Origin: UBA10649 sp965278965
GTDB lineage: Bacteria; Actinomycetota; Actinomycetes; S36-B12
Direction: 5' to 3'
Length of the DNA stretch: 64,000 nucleotides
Assembly: GCA_965278965.1 (NCBI GenBank)
Contig: OZ257127.1
Coordinates: 3,534,001-3,598,000 of the forward strand
Shown here: positions 1 through 7,640 of the stretch, piece by piece
How the letters are laid out: each line of letters begins with the position of its first letter
Numbering within the stretch: position 1 is the first letter of the stretch
The notes under the pieces: model-generated
Told to the model about the DNA's origin: nothing
Seen by the model: the letters and a program-made list of their open reading frames with translations, nothing else
Database searches by the model: none
Position numbers and translations under genes: made by a program

Positions 1-118
1 CGCGCAGGCGATCGCCGACGGCGCCGACCTGCTCGTCGTGGGCCGCCCGATCACCGGTGCGAGTGATCCGCGCGCGGCCGCGGAGGCGATCGCCGCCGAG
101 ATCACGGCGGCGGCATGA
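1..118 (+). CDS. pyrF: Orotidine 5'-phosphate decarboxylase, C-terminal end only
   Basis: Only the last 38 codons lie in the window. They read ...GADLLVVGRPITGASDPRAA..., and the GRPIT segment with the following Asp-Pro is the phosphate-binding end of the OMP decarboxylase barrel. The enzyme converts OMP to UMP in de novo pyrimidine synthesis. The stop codon overlaps the ATG of mihF by 4 bp (ATGA). The pyrF-mihF-gmk-rpoZ-coaBC-metK-priA order is the usual actinobacterial one, which supports the call despite the short fragment. Confidence 0.88.
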   Translation, partial: AQAIADGADLLVVGRPITGASDPRAAAEAIAAEITAAA

Positions 119-435
119 GCACGCCGCCCCGCACCGACGAACAGCGCTCCGCCGCCCTCGCCGCCGCCCTTGCTGCCCGGCAGGAGCGGGCGCACCTGCG
201 CCAGGCCATCAAGTCGCGCGCGATGGCCGCCGCAGACGTGATCCGCGGGGCCGACGAGAACACCGTGTGGGCCGGGCTGCGCGTGACCTGGCTGCTGGAG
301 TGCGTCCCGGGTCTGGGCTCCGTGCGGGCGGCTCGGCTCATGGACACGGTGGGCATCTCGCCGACGCGCCGCGTCCGTGGCCTCGGCGTCCATCAGCGCG
401 AGGCGCTGCTCGCCGCCCTGGCTACGTCGTCGTGA
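115..435 (+). CDS. mihF: Actinobacterial integration host factor (mIHF)
   Basis: A 106-residue protein with a basic helical N-terminal half and a helix-two-turn-helix region around residues 60-95. That region contains LLECVPGLGSVRAARLM, the conserved VPG(L/I)GxxxA signature of mycobacterial/streptomycete IHF. mIHF is a small nucleoid protein that binds and bends DNA without strict sequence specificity and is unrelated to HU-type IHF. It sits between pyrF and gmk, overlapping both by 4 bp, so it is probably translationally coupled to them. Length and position match the family. Confidence 0.93.
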   Translation: MSTPPRTDEQRSAALAAALAARQERAHLRQAIKSRAMAAADVIRGADENTVWAGLRVTWLLECVPGLGSVRAARLMDTVGISPTRRVRGLGVHQREALLAALATSS

Positions 436-1055
436 GCAGGCCGGCGGCGCTCGTCGTGGTGTCCGGTCCGTCCGGGGTGGGCAAGAGCACGGTCGTCCGC
501 GAGGTGCTCGCGGTCGACCCGTCGATCTGGCTGTCGGTCAGCGTCACGACCCGTGCCCGCCGGCCCGGGGAGGTCGACGGCACCGACTACTCCTTCGTGA
601 CGGCGCAGGCCTTCGACGAGCTGGTTGCCACCGATGGCCTGCTGGAGTGGGCCGAGTTCGCGGGCAACCGCTACGGCACCCCGCGCCGTCCGGTCGAGGA
701 GCGGCTCGCCGCCGGCCGGACCGTGCTGCTGGAGATCGAGCTGCAGGGCGCCCGCCAGGTTCGGGCTGCGATGCCCGGAGCCCGGCTGGTGTTCCTCGCG
801 CCGCCGTCGTGGGAGGTCCTGACCGGCCGGCTGACCGGCCGAGGGACCGAGGACCCGGCCGCGGTGGCCCGCCGACTGGAGGTCGCGCGGACCGAGCTCG
901 CCGCTGCGGACGAGTTCGACACCGTCCTCGTGAACGCCGATGTCCAGGAGTGCGCCGCGGCCTTGCTAGCATGGGTGGCCGATCCTGCCCGCGTTCCGCG
1001 CGGGTCCGTGCCGGTGCTCCCGCCGGCGAGTCCCATGAATGAGGCTTCGACGTGA
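432..1055 (+). CDS. gmk: Guanylate kinase
   Basis: This 207-residue enzyme phosphorylates GMP to GDP with ATP. The N-terminal P-loop GPSGVGKST is at about residues 11-19. TTRARRPGEVDGTDYSFV is the GMP-binding segment, and LLEIELQGARQVR is also typical of the family. The GTG start overlaps the mihF stop (GTGA); an in-frame extension reaches back over mihF but has no family similarity, so the internal GTG is preferred. The end overlaps the GTG of rpoZ by 4 bp. Length is normal for bacterial Gmk. Confidence 0.95.
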   Translation: MSRPAALVVVSGPSGVGKSTVVREVLAVDPSIWLSVSVTTRARRPGEVDGTDYSFVTAQAFDELVATDGLLEWAEFAGNRYGTPRRPVEERLAAGRTVLLEIELQGARQVRAAMPGARLVFLAPPSWEVLTGRLTGRGTEDPAAVARRLEVARTELAAADEFDTVLVNADVQECAAALLAWVADPARVPRGSVPVLPPASPMNEAST

Positions 1056-1354
1056 GCACTGCCACCCGCCCCGAGGGCATCACCCACCCGTCGATCGACG
1101 CGCTGCTGGAGAAGACCGACTCCAAGTACTCGCTGGTCATCTACGCGTCCAAGCGCGCGCGGCAGATCAACGCGTACTACTCGCAGCTCGGTGAGGGGCT
1201 GCTGGAGTACGTCGGCCCGCTCGTCGAGACGCACGTCCAGGAGAAGCCGCTGAGCATCGCGCTTCGCGAGATCGACGCCGGCCTGCTCGTGAGCGAGCCG
1301 CTCGCCGAGGAGGGCGACGTCATCGCCGTCGAGGTCTCCGACGACGACGTCTGA
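1052..1354 (+). CDS. rpoZ: RNA polymerase omega subunit
   Basis: A 100-residue protein that promotes folding and assembly of the beta' subunit. The conserved N-terminal block GITHPSIDALLEKTDSKYSL is followed by ASKRARQIN and, further on, KPLSIALREI, all typical of actinobacterial omega. The acidic C-terminus (VEVSDDDV) is also usual. The GTG start overlaps the gmk stop by 4 bp. The gmk-rpoZ-coaBC linkage is widespread in bacteria. Confidence 0.96.
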   Translation: MSTATRPEGITHPSIDALLEKTDSKYSLVIYASKRARQINAYYSQLGEGLLEYVGPLVETHVQEKPLSIALREIDAGLLVSEPLAEEGDVIAVEVSDDDV

Positions 1355-1394
1355 CCCGGACCTCTCCGGCCCGGCGCTCCACCTGCCCGCGCGC

Positions 1395-2615
1395 ATGCCC
1401 CCGCACGTCGTCCTCGGCGTGGCCGGGGGCATTGCCGCTTACAAGGCCTGTGAGGTCCTGCGGGGGCTGACCGAGTCCGGCTGCGACGTCACCGTCGTGC
1501 CGACGGCGGCCGCGCTGCGGTTCGTCGGTGCCGCCACGTGGTCGGCCCTTTCCGGCAAGCCGGTCGCCGCCGATGTATGGACCTCGGCGCACGAGGTGCC
1601 GCACGTGCGCCTGGGCCAGAACGCCGACCTCGTCCTGGTCGCGCCGGCGACGGCCGACCTGCTCGCCCGGGCCGCGAACGGCCTGGCCGACGACCTGCTG
1701 ACCAACGTCCTGCTGACCGCGCGCGGTCCGGTCCTGCTCGCGCCGGCGATGCACTCCGAGATGTGGCAGCACCCGGCGACGCAGCGCAACGTCGCGCTCC
1801 TGCGCGAGCGCGGCGTCCTCGTGCTCGAGCCGGCCAGCGGACGGCTGACCGGCGCGGACACCGGCCCGGGACGCCTCCCCGACCCCGACCAGATCGTGGC
1901 CGCTGCCCACGACGTGCTCCGCCGTGGCGTCGCGACCGCCGACCTGCGCGGGCGGCACGTCGTCGTGAGCGCCGGTGGTACGCACGAGGCCTGGGACCCG
2001 GTGCGGTTCCTGGGCAACCGCAGCAGCGGGACCCAGGGCGTCGAGCTCGCGCGGACCGCACTGTCGCGCGGTGCGCAGGTCACGCTCGTCGCCGCGCACC
2101 TCCAGGTTCCTGCCCCTGCGGGCGCACGGGTGGTGCCGGTCGACAGTGCCGACGACCTACGGGTCGCCATGGACGGTGTCCTGGCCGACGGCGGTGTCGA
2201 CGCCGTCGTGATGGCGGCGGCGGTCGCCGACTTCCGCCCCGTGGCGGTGGGCGATCACAAGATCAAGCGCGAGTCCGCGCCTGCAGAGGTCGTCCTCCCG
2301 CTGGCGCAGAACGCCGACATCCTCGCCGGGCTCGTCACTGCTCGCGGGGACGCCGCCCGTCCGGTGATCGTCGGCTTCGCCGCCGAGACGGGCAGCGAGC
2401 ACGCCGGCGTCCTCGACCTCGGCCGCGCCAAGCTCGCGCGGAAGGGCTGCGACCTGCTCGTGGTCAACGACGTGTCCGGCGGCAAGGTCTTCGGGCGCCC
2501 GGACAACGAGGTCGTGATCCTTCGCCGAGATGGTTCCGAGCACGCCGTCGCTCGGGCCGACAAGGCCACGATCGCCGATGCGATCTGGGACGCCGTCGTC
2601 CCGCTCCTGCCCTGA
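1395..2615 (+). CDS. coaBC: Bifunctional phosphopantothenoylcysteine decarboxylase / phosphopantothenate-cysteine ligase
   Basis: A 406-residue fusion for two coenzyme A steps: ligation of cysteine to 4'-phosphopantothenate, then decarboxylation to phosphopantetheine. The N-terminal FMN-dependent CoaC half starts VVLGVAGGIAAYKACEVLR and carries APAMHSEMW, the conserved PxMNxxMW-type loop with His in place of the usual Asn. The CoaB half begins near residue 190 with VVVSAGGTHEAWDPVRFLGN and has KIKRE and the VNDVS segment. The start lies 40 bp after rpoZ in a GC-rich gap. The following gap holds the metK promoter and riboswitch. Confidence 0.94.
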   Translation: MPPHVVLGVAGGIAAYKACEVLRGLTESGCDVTVVPTAAALRFVGAATWSALSGKPVAADVWTSAHEVPHVRLGQNADLVLVAPATADLLARAANGLADDLLTNVLLTARGPVLLAPAMHSEMWQHPATQRNVALLRERGVLVLEPASGRLTGADTGPGRLPDPDQIVAAAHDVLRRGVATADLRGRHVVVSAGGTHEAWDPVRFLGNRSSGTQGVELARTALSRGAQVTLVAAHLQVPAPAGARVVPVDSADDLRVAMDGVLADGGVDAVVMAAAVADFRPVAVGDHKIKRESAPAEVVLPLAQNADILAGLVTARGDAARPVIVGFAAETGSEHAGVLDLGRAKLARKGCDLLVVNDVSGGKVFGRPDNEVVILRRDGSEHAVARADKATIADAIWDAVVPLLP

Positions 2616-2670
2616 CGCCCGCCCGTACGCGAGGGTGCGCGTGGACCTCAGAACCCGGTTGGCAGTCCTG

Positions 2671-2676
2671 TAAGGT
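2671..2676 (+). promoter_or_regulatory. Candidate -10 box of metK (TAAGGT)
   Basis: TAAGGT fits the actinobacterial TANNNT -10 pattern. It sits 7 nt before the first base of the riboswitch fold, so transcription would begin right at the 5' edge of the aptamer. No convincing -35 hexamer is visible at 16-18 bp spacing, which is common for actinobacterial vegetative promoters. Confidence 0.5.
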
Positions 2677-2683
2677 GCTGCGC

Positions 2684-2793
2684 GGTCATGAGCACCAGCG
2701 CCAAGCCCCGGCTCGCTGGTCGGCAACCCTCCGCCGCGGTGGGGTGCTCCGGGTGAGGACCAGGTCCCGAGGGCCGGGGCAAGCGCGAGTCCG
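2684..2793 (+). promoter_or_regulatory. SAM riboswitch, SAM-IV class, upstream of metK
   Basis: The leader contains the ordered conserved blocks of the actinobacterial SAM-IV aptamer. GGTCATGAG is followed by CCAGCG, AAGCCCCGGCT, GCTGG and CGGCAACCCTCC. Next come GGTGGGGTGC, TCCGGGTGA and GGACCAG, and a downstream GGGGCAAGCGCGAGTC block, which is the region that pairs back as a pseudoknot. P1 pairs GGTC at 2684 with GACC near 2758. SAM-IV binds S-adenosylmethionine with a SAM-I-like core and usually precedes sulfur-metabolism genes. Here it precedes SAM synthetase, a product-feedback arrangement. The segment after it (2790-2810) lacks a U-rich terminator, so control at translation is more likely. 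SAM-I is the main alternative. Confidence 0.82.
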
Positions 2794-2826
2794 CCGAGAC
2801 TCCACGACGTAGGGAAGGAAGCGCAC

Positions 2827-4077
2827 GTGTCGCATCGCCTGTTCACCTCCGAGTCCGTCACCGAGGGCCACCCCGACAAGATGGCCGACCAGATCAGCGA
2901 CGCGATCCTCGACGACCTGCTGCGTCAGGACCCGAAGAGCCGCGTCGCTGTCGAGACGATGCTGACGACCGGGCAGGTCCACGTGGCCGGCGAGGTGACG
3001 ACCACGGCGTTCGCGGACGTGACCAACCTGGTCCGCCAGACGATCGTCGGCATCGGCTACGACTCCTCGGTCAAGGGCTTCGACGGCGAGTCGTGCGGGG
3101 TCTCTGTGTCGCTCGGCAGCCAGTCGCCCGACATCGCCCAGGGCGTCGACGACGCGTTCGAGGAGCGGGCCGAGGGCAGCGCGGACCCGCTGGACCGCCA
3201 GGGTGCCGGCGACCAGGGTCTGATGTTCGGCTTCGCGTGCGACGACACCCCCGAGCTGATGCCGCTTCCCGTCCACATCGCGCACCGGCTCGCCGAGCGG
3301 CTCACCGAGGTGCGGAAGGACGGCACCGTCCCGTACCTGCGCCCGGACGGCAAGACCCAGGTCACGATCGCGTACGACGAGCACGACCGGCCCGTCCGCA
3401 TCGACACCGTCGTGGTGTCCTCGCAGCACGCCAAGGACGTCTCGATCGACGGGATGCTGGCTCCGGACGTGAAGCGTCATGTCGTCGACCCCGTTCTCGA
3501 CCTCATCGACCTGGACTCCCGCGACTACCGGCTGCTGGTGAACCCGACCGGGCGGTTCGAGGTCGGCGGCCCGATGGGCGACGCGGGCCTGACCGGCCGC
3601 AAGATCATCGTCGACACGTACGGCGGCATGGCCCGCCACGGCGGCGGCGCGTTCTCGGGCAAGGACCCGTCGAAGGTCGACCGGTCGGCCGCGTACGCGA
3701 TGCGCTGGGTGGCCAAGAACGTCGTCGCCGCGGGCCTCGCGACGCGTTGCGAGGTCCAGGTCGCCTACGCGATCGGCAAGGCGCACCCGGTCGGGGTGTT
3801 CGTGCAGACCTTCGGCACCGGTGTGATCCCCGACGAGCGCATCCAGACCGCGGTGCTCGACGTGTTCGACCTGCGCCCGGCCGCGATCATCCGCGACCTC
3901 GACCTGCTGCGGCCGATCTACCGCACGACGGCCGCTTACGGGCACTTCGGCCGGCCGCAGGGCAGCAACTGGCTGCTCGACGCCGCCGATCCGAACGACC
4001 GCACCGCGGTCGGCCCGACCTTCACCTGGGAGGCGACCGACCGGGTCGAGGAGCTGAAGGTGGCCGCGAGCCGCTGA
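2827..4077 (+). CDS. metK: S-adenosylmethionine synthetase
   Basis: A 416-residue enzyme forming SAM from methionine and ATP. It carries the N-terminal signature LFTSESVTEGHPDKMADQIS, the hexapeptide GAGDQGLMFG and the glycine-rich loop GGGAFSGKDPSKVDRSAAY, all diagnostic. The GTG start follows an AGGGAAGGAA ribosome site, and a SAM-IV-type riboswitch precedes the gene. Length is slightly above E. coli MetK and normal for actinobacteria. Confidence 0.97.
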   Translation: MSHRLFTSESVTEGHPDKMADQISDAILDDLLRQDPKSRVAVETMLTTGQVHVAGEVTTTAFADVTNLVRQTIVGIGYDSSVKGFDGESCGVSVSLGSQSPDIAQGVDDAFEERAEGSADPLDRQGAGDQGLMFGFACDDTPELMPLPVHIAHRLAERLTEVRKDGTVPYLRPDGKTQVTIAYDEHDRPVRIDTVVVSSQHAKDVSIDGMLAPDVKRHVVDPVLDLIDLDSRDYRLLVNPTGRFEVGGPMGDAGLTGRKIIVDTYGGMARHGGGAFSGKDPSKVDRSAAYAMRWVAKNVVAAGLATRCEVQVAYAIGKAHPVGVFVQTFGTGVIPDERIQTAVLDVFDLRPAAIIRDLDLLRPIYRTTAAYGHFGRPQGSNWLLDAADPNDRTAVGPTFTWEATDRVEELKVAASR

Positions 4078-4115
4078 CCCGGGCGGGTCAGCGGCACCGG
4101 CTAGGGTCCGCGGCC

Positions 4116-6131
4116 ATGGACGGCGACCAGCTGAGCCTCGTGCCGCCGGCGGTCCGCCGGCCGTCGAGGCCTGCCGTTCCCGTCGGTGCCCCGGCTCCGG
4201 TCGCCGAGGTCGACCCGGTCGCGCAGGTCCGCATCAACGCAACCGTGCCGCACCTGGACCGGGACTTCGACTACGCCGTCCCGGACTCCATGGCGGAGAC
4301 GGCTGTTCCCGGGGCGCGGGTCCGGGTCCGGTTCGCCGGCCGCCTCGCCGACGGCTATGTCGTCGGCCGGATCGCGGCCGCGGACCACGACGGTGCCCTG
4401 CGACCCCTCGAGCGCGTCGTCGGACCCGAGCCGGTCCTGACGGCGCAGACGCTGGAGCTCGTCGAGCAGGTCGCGGCCCGCTATGCCGGGACGTTCGCCG
4501 ACGTCGTGCGGGCGGCCGTCCCGCCACGTCACGCGCGCGCCGAACGCACAGATGTCGCCCCCGTCGGCGATCTCACGGCCGACCCGCCCGACCCGGCACC
4601 CTGGGTCGCCTACGACCGTGGCCCCGCGCTCCTGCAGCGGTTGGCTGAGCCCGCCGCGACCCCGACGCGCGCAACCTGGTCGTCCGCGCCGGCGTCCTCC
4701 TGGCCGGAGGAGGTCGCCGCGCTCGCCCGGGCGGTCCTGTCCCAGCCGGTCGGCGACGTGCTCGTCGTCGTGCCCGACGCCGCTGATGTCGACCGTGTCC
4801 TCGCGGCCCTTCCCACGGAACGAGCGGGCGGGATGGTCGCGGTCCTCACGGCCGACGCCGGGCCTGAACGCCGGTACCGCGAGTTCGTCCGGGTCCTGCG
4901 CGGGGGAGCGCGGCTGGTCGTCGGCACGCGAGCAGCGGTGTTCGCCCCGCTCCCGGCGCTGCGCCTGCTGGTCCTGTGGGACGACGGCGATGACGCCCTG
5001 GCCGACCCGCAGGCGCCCTACTGGGACGCCCGCGAGGTCGCCGCGCTGCGCTCGCACCTGTCCGGCTGCGACCTCGTCGTGGGGTCACCGGCCCGCAGTG
5101 TCGCGACGCAGCAGTGGTGCGCGACCGGCTGGGCACAGTCCGTCGAACCGACACGGGCGAGCGTCGTCGAGCGCGGCCCGCGTGTGCGCGCGCTGTCGGC
5201 CGACGACGCCGCGCGCGACCCCGCGGCCGCCGCCGCACGGATCCCGCACACGGCCTGGCAGGCGGCCCGGGCCGGCCTTCGCGATGGCGCCGTCCTCGTC
5301 CAGGTGGCGCGCCGCGGCTACGTGCCCGCGCTCGCGTGCCAGCGTTGCCGCGAGCCTGCGCGCTGCGCCGTCTGTGGCGGACCGCTGAGCCTGGCGGGCG
5401 CCGCATCTGCGCCGACCTGCACGTGGTGCGGGCACATCGCCGGCGACTGGTCGTGCGCGGCGTGCGGCGGACGACGGCTGCGTGCCGTCGACGTCGGCAA
5501 CGAGCGGACCGCGGAGGAGATCGGCCGGGCCTTCACCGGCGTGCCGGTCGTCGCCAGCCACGCCGGCCACATCGTCGCGTCGGTGTCCGGCTCCCCGCAG
5601 GTGGTCGTCGCCACACCGGGCGCGGAGCCGGACTGCGTGGGCGGCTACCGCGCGGTTCTGCTCCTGGACGCCCGCGCCCAGCTCGCGCGCCCGGGGCTCG
5701 GGGCGGGCGAGGACGCCGCCCGTCGATGGTTCGGGGCTGCCCGGCGGGCCGCGCCGGGCGCACCGGTCGTCGTCACCGCCCCGAACGCCTCGATACCGGT
5801 GCAGGCGCTCGTGCGCTGGGACGCCCGGTGGCTTGCCGAGCGCGAGCTGGCCGACCGGGCTGAGGCCGGCCTGCCGCCGGCGACCCGCGTCGCCGTCCTC
5901 CTCGGCGCGCCGGCCGACGTCGCCGACGTCGCCGCCGAGCTGGACCTCCCGCACCGTCTGCTCGGTCCGGTCCCGGTGCCGGGTGAGCCGGAGCGGCAGC
6001 GGGCGGTCGTCGTCGTCGACCGTGAGCACGCCGCGGCGCTGGCACGGCGGCTGCGCGCGATCACCGTGACCCGGTCCGCGCGTGCCGCCGCGCGTCCCGT
6101 TCACGTCCAGCTCGACCCACGCGACCTGTAG
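4116..6131 (+). CDS. priA: PriA-like primosomal protein N', helicase motifs degenerate
   Basis: A 671-residue PriA homologue. The N-terminal 3'-DNA-binding domain (VRINATVPHLDRDFDYAVPDSM) is intact. The zinc-binding region with CxxC pairs (CQRCREPARCAVCGG ... CTWCGH ... CAACGG) is at about residues 408-460. No GxGKT Walker A is visible where it should lie (near residues 190-200), and the usual DEEH box is replaced by WDDGDD after LRLLVL. This matches the known actinobacterial PriA group thought to lack ATPase/helicase activity. The frame stays open back into metK, but the ATG is preceded at 4102-4107 by TAGGGT, a -10-like box 8 nt upstream, suggesting a leaderless message. Confidence 0.9.
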   Translation: MDGDQLSLVPPAVRRPSRPAVPVGAPAPVAEVDPVAQVRINATVPHLDRDFDYAVPDSMAETAVPGARVRVRFAGRLADGYVVGRIAAADHDGALRPLERVVGPEPVLTAQTLELVEQVAARYAGTFADVVRAAVPPRHARAERTDVAPVGDLTADPPDPAPWVAYDRGPALLQRLAEPAATPTRATWSSAPASSWPEEVAALARAVLSQPVGDVLVVVPDAADVDRVLAALPTERAGGMVAVLTADAGPERRYREFVRVLRGGARLVVGTRAAVFAPLPALRLLVLWDDGDDALADPQAPYWDAREVAALRSHLSGCDLVVGSPARSVATQQWCATGWAQSVEPTRASVVERGPRVRALSADDAARDPAAAAARIPHTAWQAARAGLRDGAVLVQVARRGYVPALACQRCREPARCAVCGGPLSLAGAASAPTCTWCGHIAGDWSCAACGGRRLRAVDVGNERTAEEIGRAFTGVPVVASHAGHIVASVSGSPQVVVATPGAEPDCVGGYRAVLLLDARAQLARPGLGAGEDAARRWFGAARRAAPGAPVVVTAPNASIPVQALVRWDARWLAERELADRAEAGLPPATRVAVLLGAPADVADVAAELDLPHRLLGPVPVPGEPERQRAVVVVDREHAAALARRLRAITVTRSARAAARPVHVQLDPRDL

Positions 6132-6167
6132 CCGGGCCGCGGGCGGGGCCCTCCTAGACTCGCGCCC

Positions 6168-6713
6168 ATGGCGATCCAGCCCATCCGGCTCTTCGGCGAC
6201 CCGGTGCTGCGCACCCCGGCCGCACCCGTCGAGACCTTCGACAAGGAGCTGCGCAAGCTGGTCAAGGACCTCACCGACACCATGCAGGACGCTCCGGGGG
6301 CTGGCCTCGCCGCTCCGCAGATCGGTGTGTCGCTGCGTGTGTTCACGTACTGGGTCGATGACGAGCTCGGTCACCTGGTGAACCCCGACCTGTCGCTGTC
6401 GGACGAGGAGCAGGAGGGCGACGAGGGCTGCCTGTCGCTGCCGGACCTCGCGTTCGACACGCGGCGGGCGCGCCGGGTCGTGGCCCGTGGCTGGAACATG
6501 CACGGAGAGCCCGTGGAGATCGAGGGCTCCGACCTCCTGGCCCGCGCGATCCAGCACGAGACCGACCATCTCGACGGCATCTTGTTCATCGACCGGCTGG
6601 ATCCGGAGCTGCGCAAGGAGGCCATGCGCCAGATCCGTGCGGCAGAGTGGTTCGGTGATCCGGCGCCTGCGGTGCAGATCAGCCCGCACGCCGTCTCCGA
6701 GCGCTGGCTCTAG
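6168..6713 (+). CDS. def: Peptide deformylase
   Basis: A 181-residue metallo-hydrolase that removes the formyl group from nascent N-terminal fMet. All three active-site motifs are present: GAGLAAPQIGV at residues 44-54, EGCLSLP at 86-92 (Cys88 is a metal ligand) and QHETDH at 129-134 (two His ligands and the catalytic Glu). TAGACT at 6155-6160 lies 7 nt before the ATG, a likely -10 box for a leaderless transcript. fmt follows 3 bp after the stop, pairing the formylation and deformylation enzymes. Confidence 0.96.
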   Translation: MAIQPIRLFGDPVLRTPAAPVETFDKELRKLVKDLTDTMQDAPGAGLAAPQIGVSLRVFTYWVDDELGHLVNPDLSLSDEEQEGDEGCLSLPDLAFDTRRARRVVARGWNMHGEPVEIEGSDLLARAIQHETDHLDGILFIDRLDPELRKEAMRQIRAAEWFGDPAPAVQISPHAVSERWL

Positions 6714-6716
6714 CCG

Positions 6717-7640
6717 GTGCGTTGTGTCTTCGCCGGTACCCCGGCCGTCGCCGCCGTCGCCCTCGAGGCCCTGCTCGGCTCGCGGCATGAGGTCGTCGCC
6801 GTCCTGACCCGGCCCGACGCACCGGCCGGCCGCGGACGCGGGCTCACCTCCTCCCCGGTCGCGGACATCGCACGGGACCGGGGGATCGAGCTGCTGCAGC
6901 CGACGACGTTGCGTGGCCGAGACGTCCAGGACCGGCTGACCGTGCTGGCGCCGGACGTCGCGCCGGTCGTCGCGTACGGGCTGCTCGTCCCGCCCGACGC
7001 GCTCACGCTCCCGACCCACGGCTGGGTCAACCTGCACTTCTCCGTCCTGCCCGACTGGCGCGGTGCCGCGCCGGTGCAGCACGCGATCTGGCGCGGGGAC
7101 GACGTGACAGGGGCGACGACCTTCGCCCTCGACGCCGGGATGGACACCGGGCCTGTGTACGGCACGTTGACGGAGCCGATCGGCCCGACGGACACCGCCG
7201 GCGACGTCCTCGACCGGCTCGCGCACGCCGGCAGCGGCCTCCTGGTGGCCACGCTCGATGCGATCGAGTCCGGCGCGGCCCGGCCCATCGCGCAGACCGG
7301 CGACGCGACGCTCGCCCCGAAGATCGCGGTCGACGACGCGCGTGTGCGCTGGCAGGACCCGGCCGTCGCGATCGACCGGCAGGTGCGTGCGTGCACCCCC
7401 GATCCGGGCGCGTGGACGACGGTGCGCGGCGACCGGCTCGGCCTCGGCCCGATCCGGCCCGCGCCGACGGAGCCGCCGCTGGCGGCCGGGTCCGTGCGCG
7501 TGGGCAAGCGCGACGTCGTCGTCGGCACGGCGACCGTGCCGGTGCTGCTCGGGCTGGTCCGGCCGGCCGGCAAGCGGGAGATGCCGGCCGCGGACTGGGC
7601 GCGCGGGGTCCGGCTCACCGACGCGGACACCGTCGTATGA
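6717..7640 (+). CDS. fmt: Methionyl-tRNA formyltransferase
   Basis: A 307-residue enzyme transferring a formyl group from 10-formyl-THF to initiator Met-tRNA. The N-terminal FAGTPAVAAVALEALL and the catalytic-loop region NLHFSVLPDWRGAAPVQHAI are family signatures. The Fmt C-terminal domain begins near residue 205. The GTG start gives the canonical N-terminus directly. The stop overlaps the ATG of rsmB (ATGA). Confidence 0.96.
   Translation: MRCVFAGTPAVAAVALEALLGSRHEVVAVLTRPDAPAGRGRGLTSSPVADIARDRGIELLQPTTLRGRDVQDRLTVLAPDVAPVVAYGLLVPPDALTLPTHGWVNLHFSVLPDWRGAAPVQHAIWRGDDVTGATTFALDAGMDTGPVYGTLTEPIGPTDTAGDVLDRLAHAGSGLLVATLDAIESGAARPIAQTGDATLAPKIAVDDARVRWQDPAVAIDRQVRACTPDPGAWTTVRGDRLGLGPIRPAPTEPPLAAGSVRVGKRDVVVGTATVPVLLGLVRPAGKREMPAADWARGVRLTDADTVV

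Noticed and set aside
3093..4115. N-terminal extension of priA into the metK region
   Set aside because: The frame is open by chance; the extension is Arg-rich antisense-like sequence over metK and a -10 box sits before the internal ATG.
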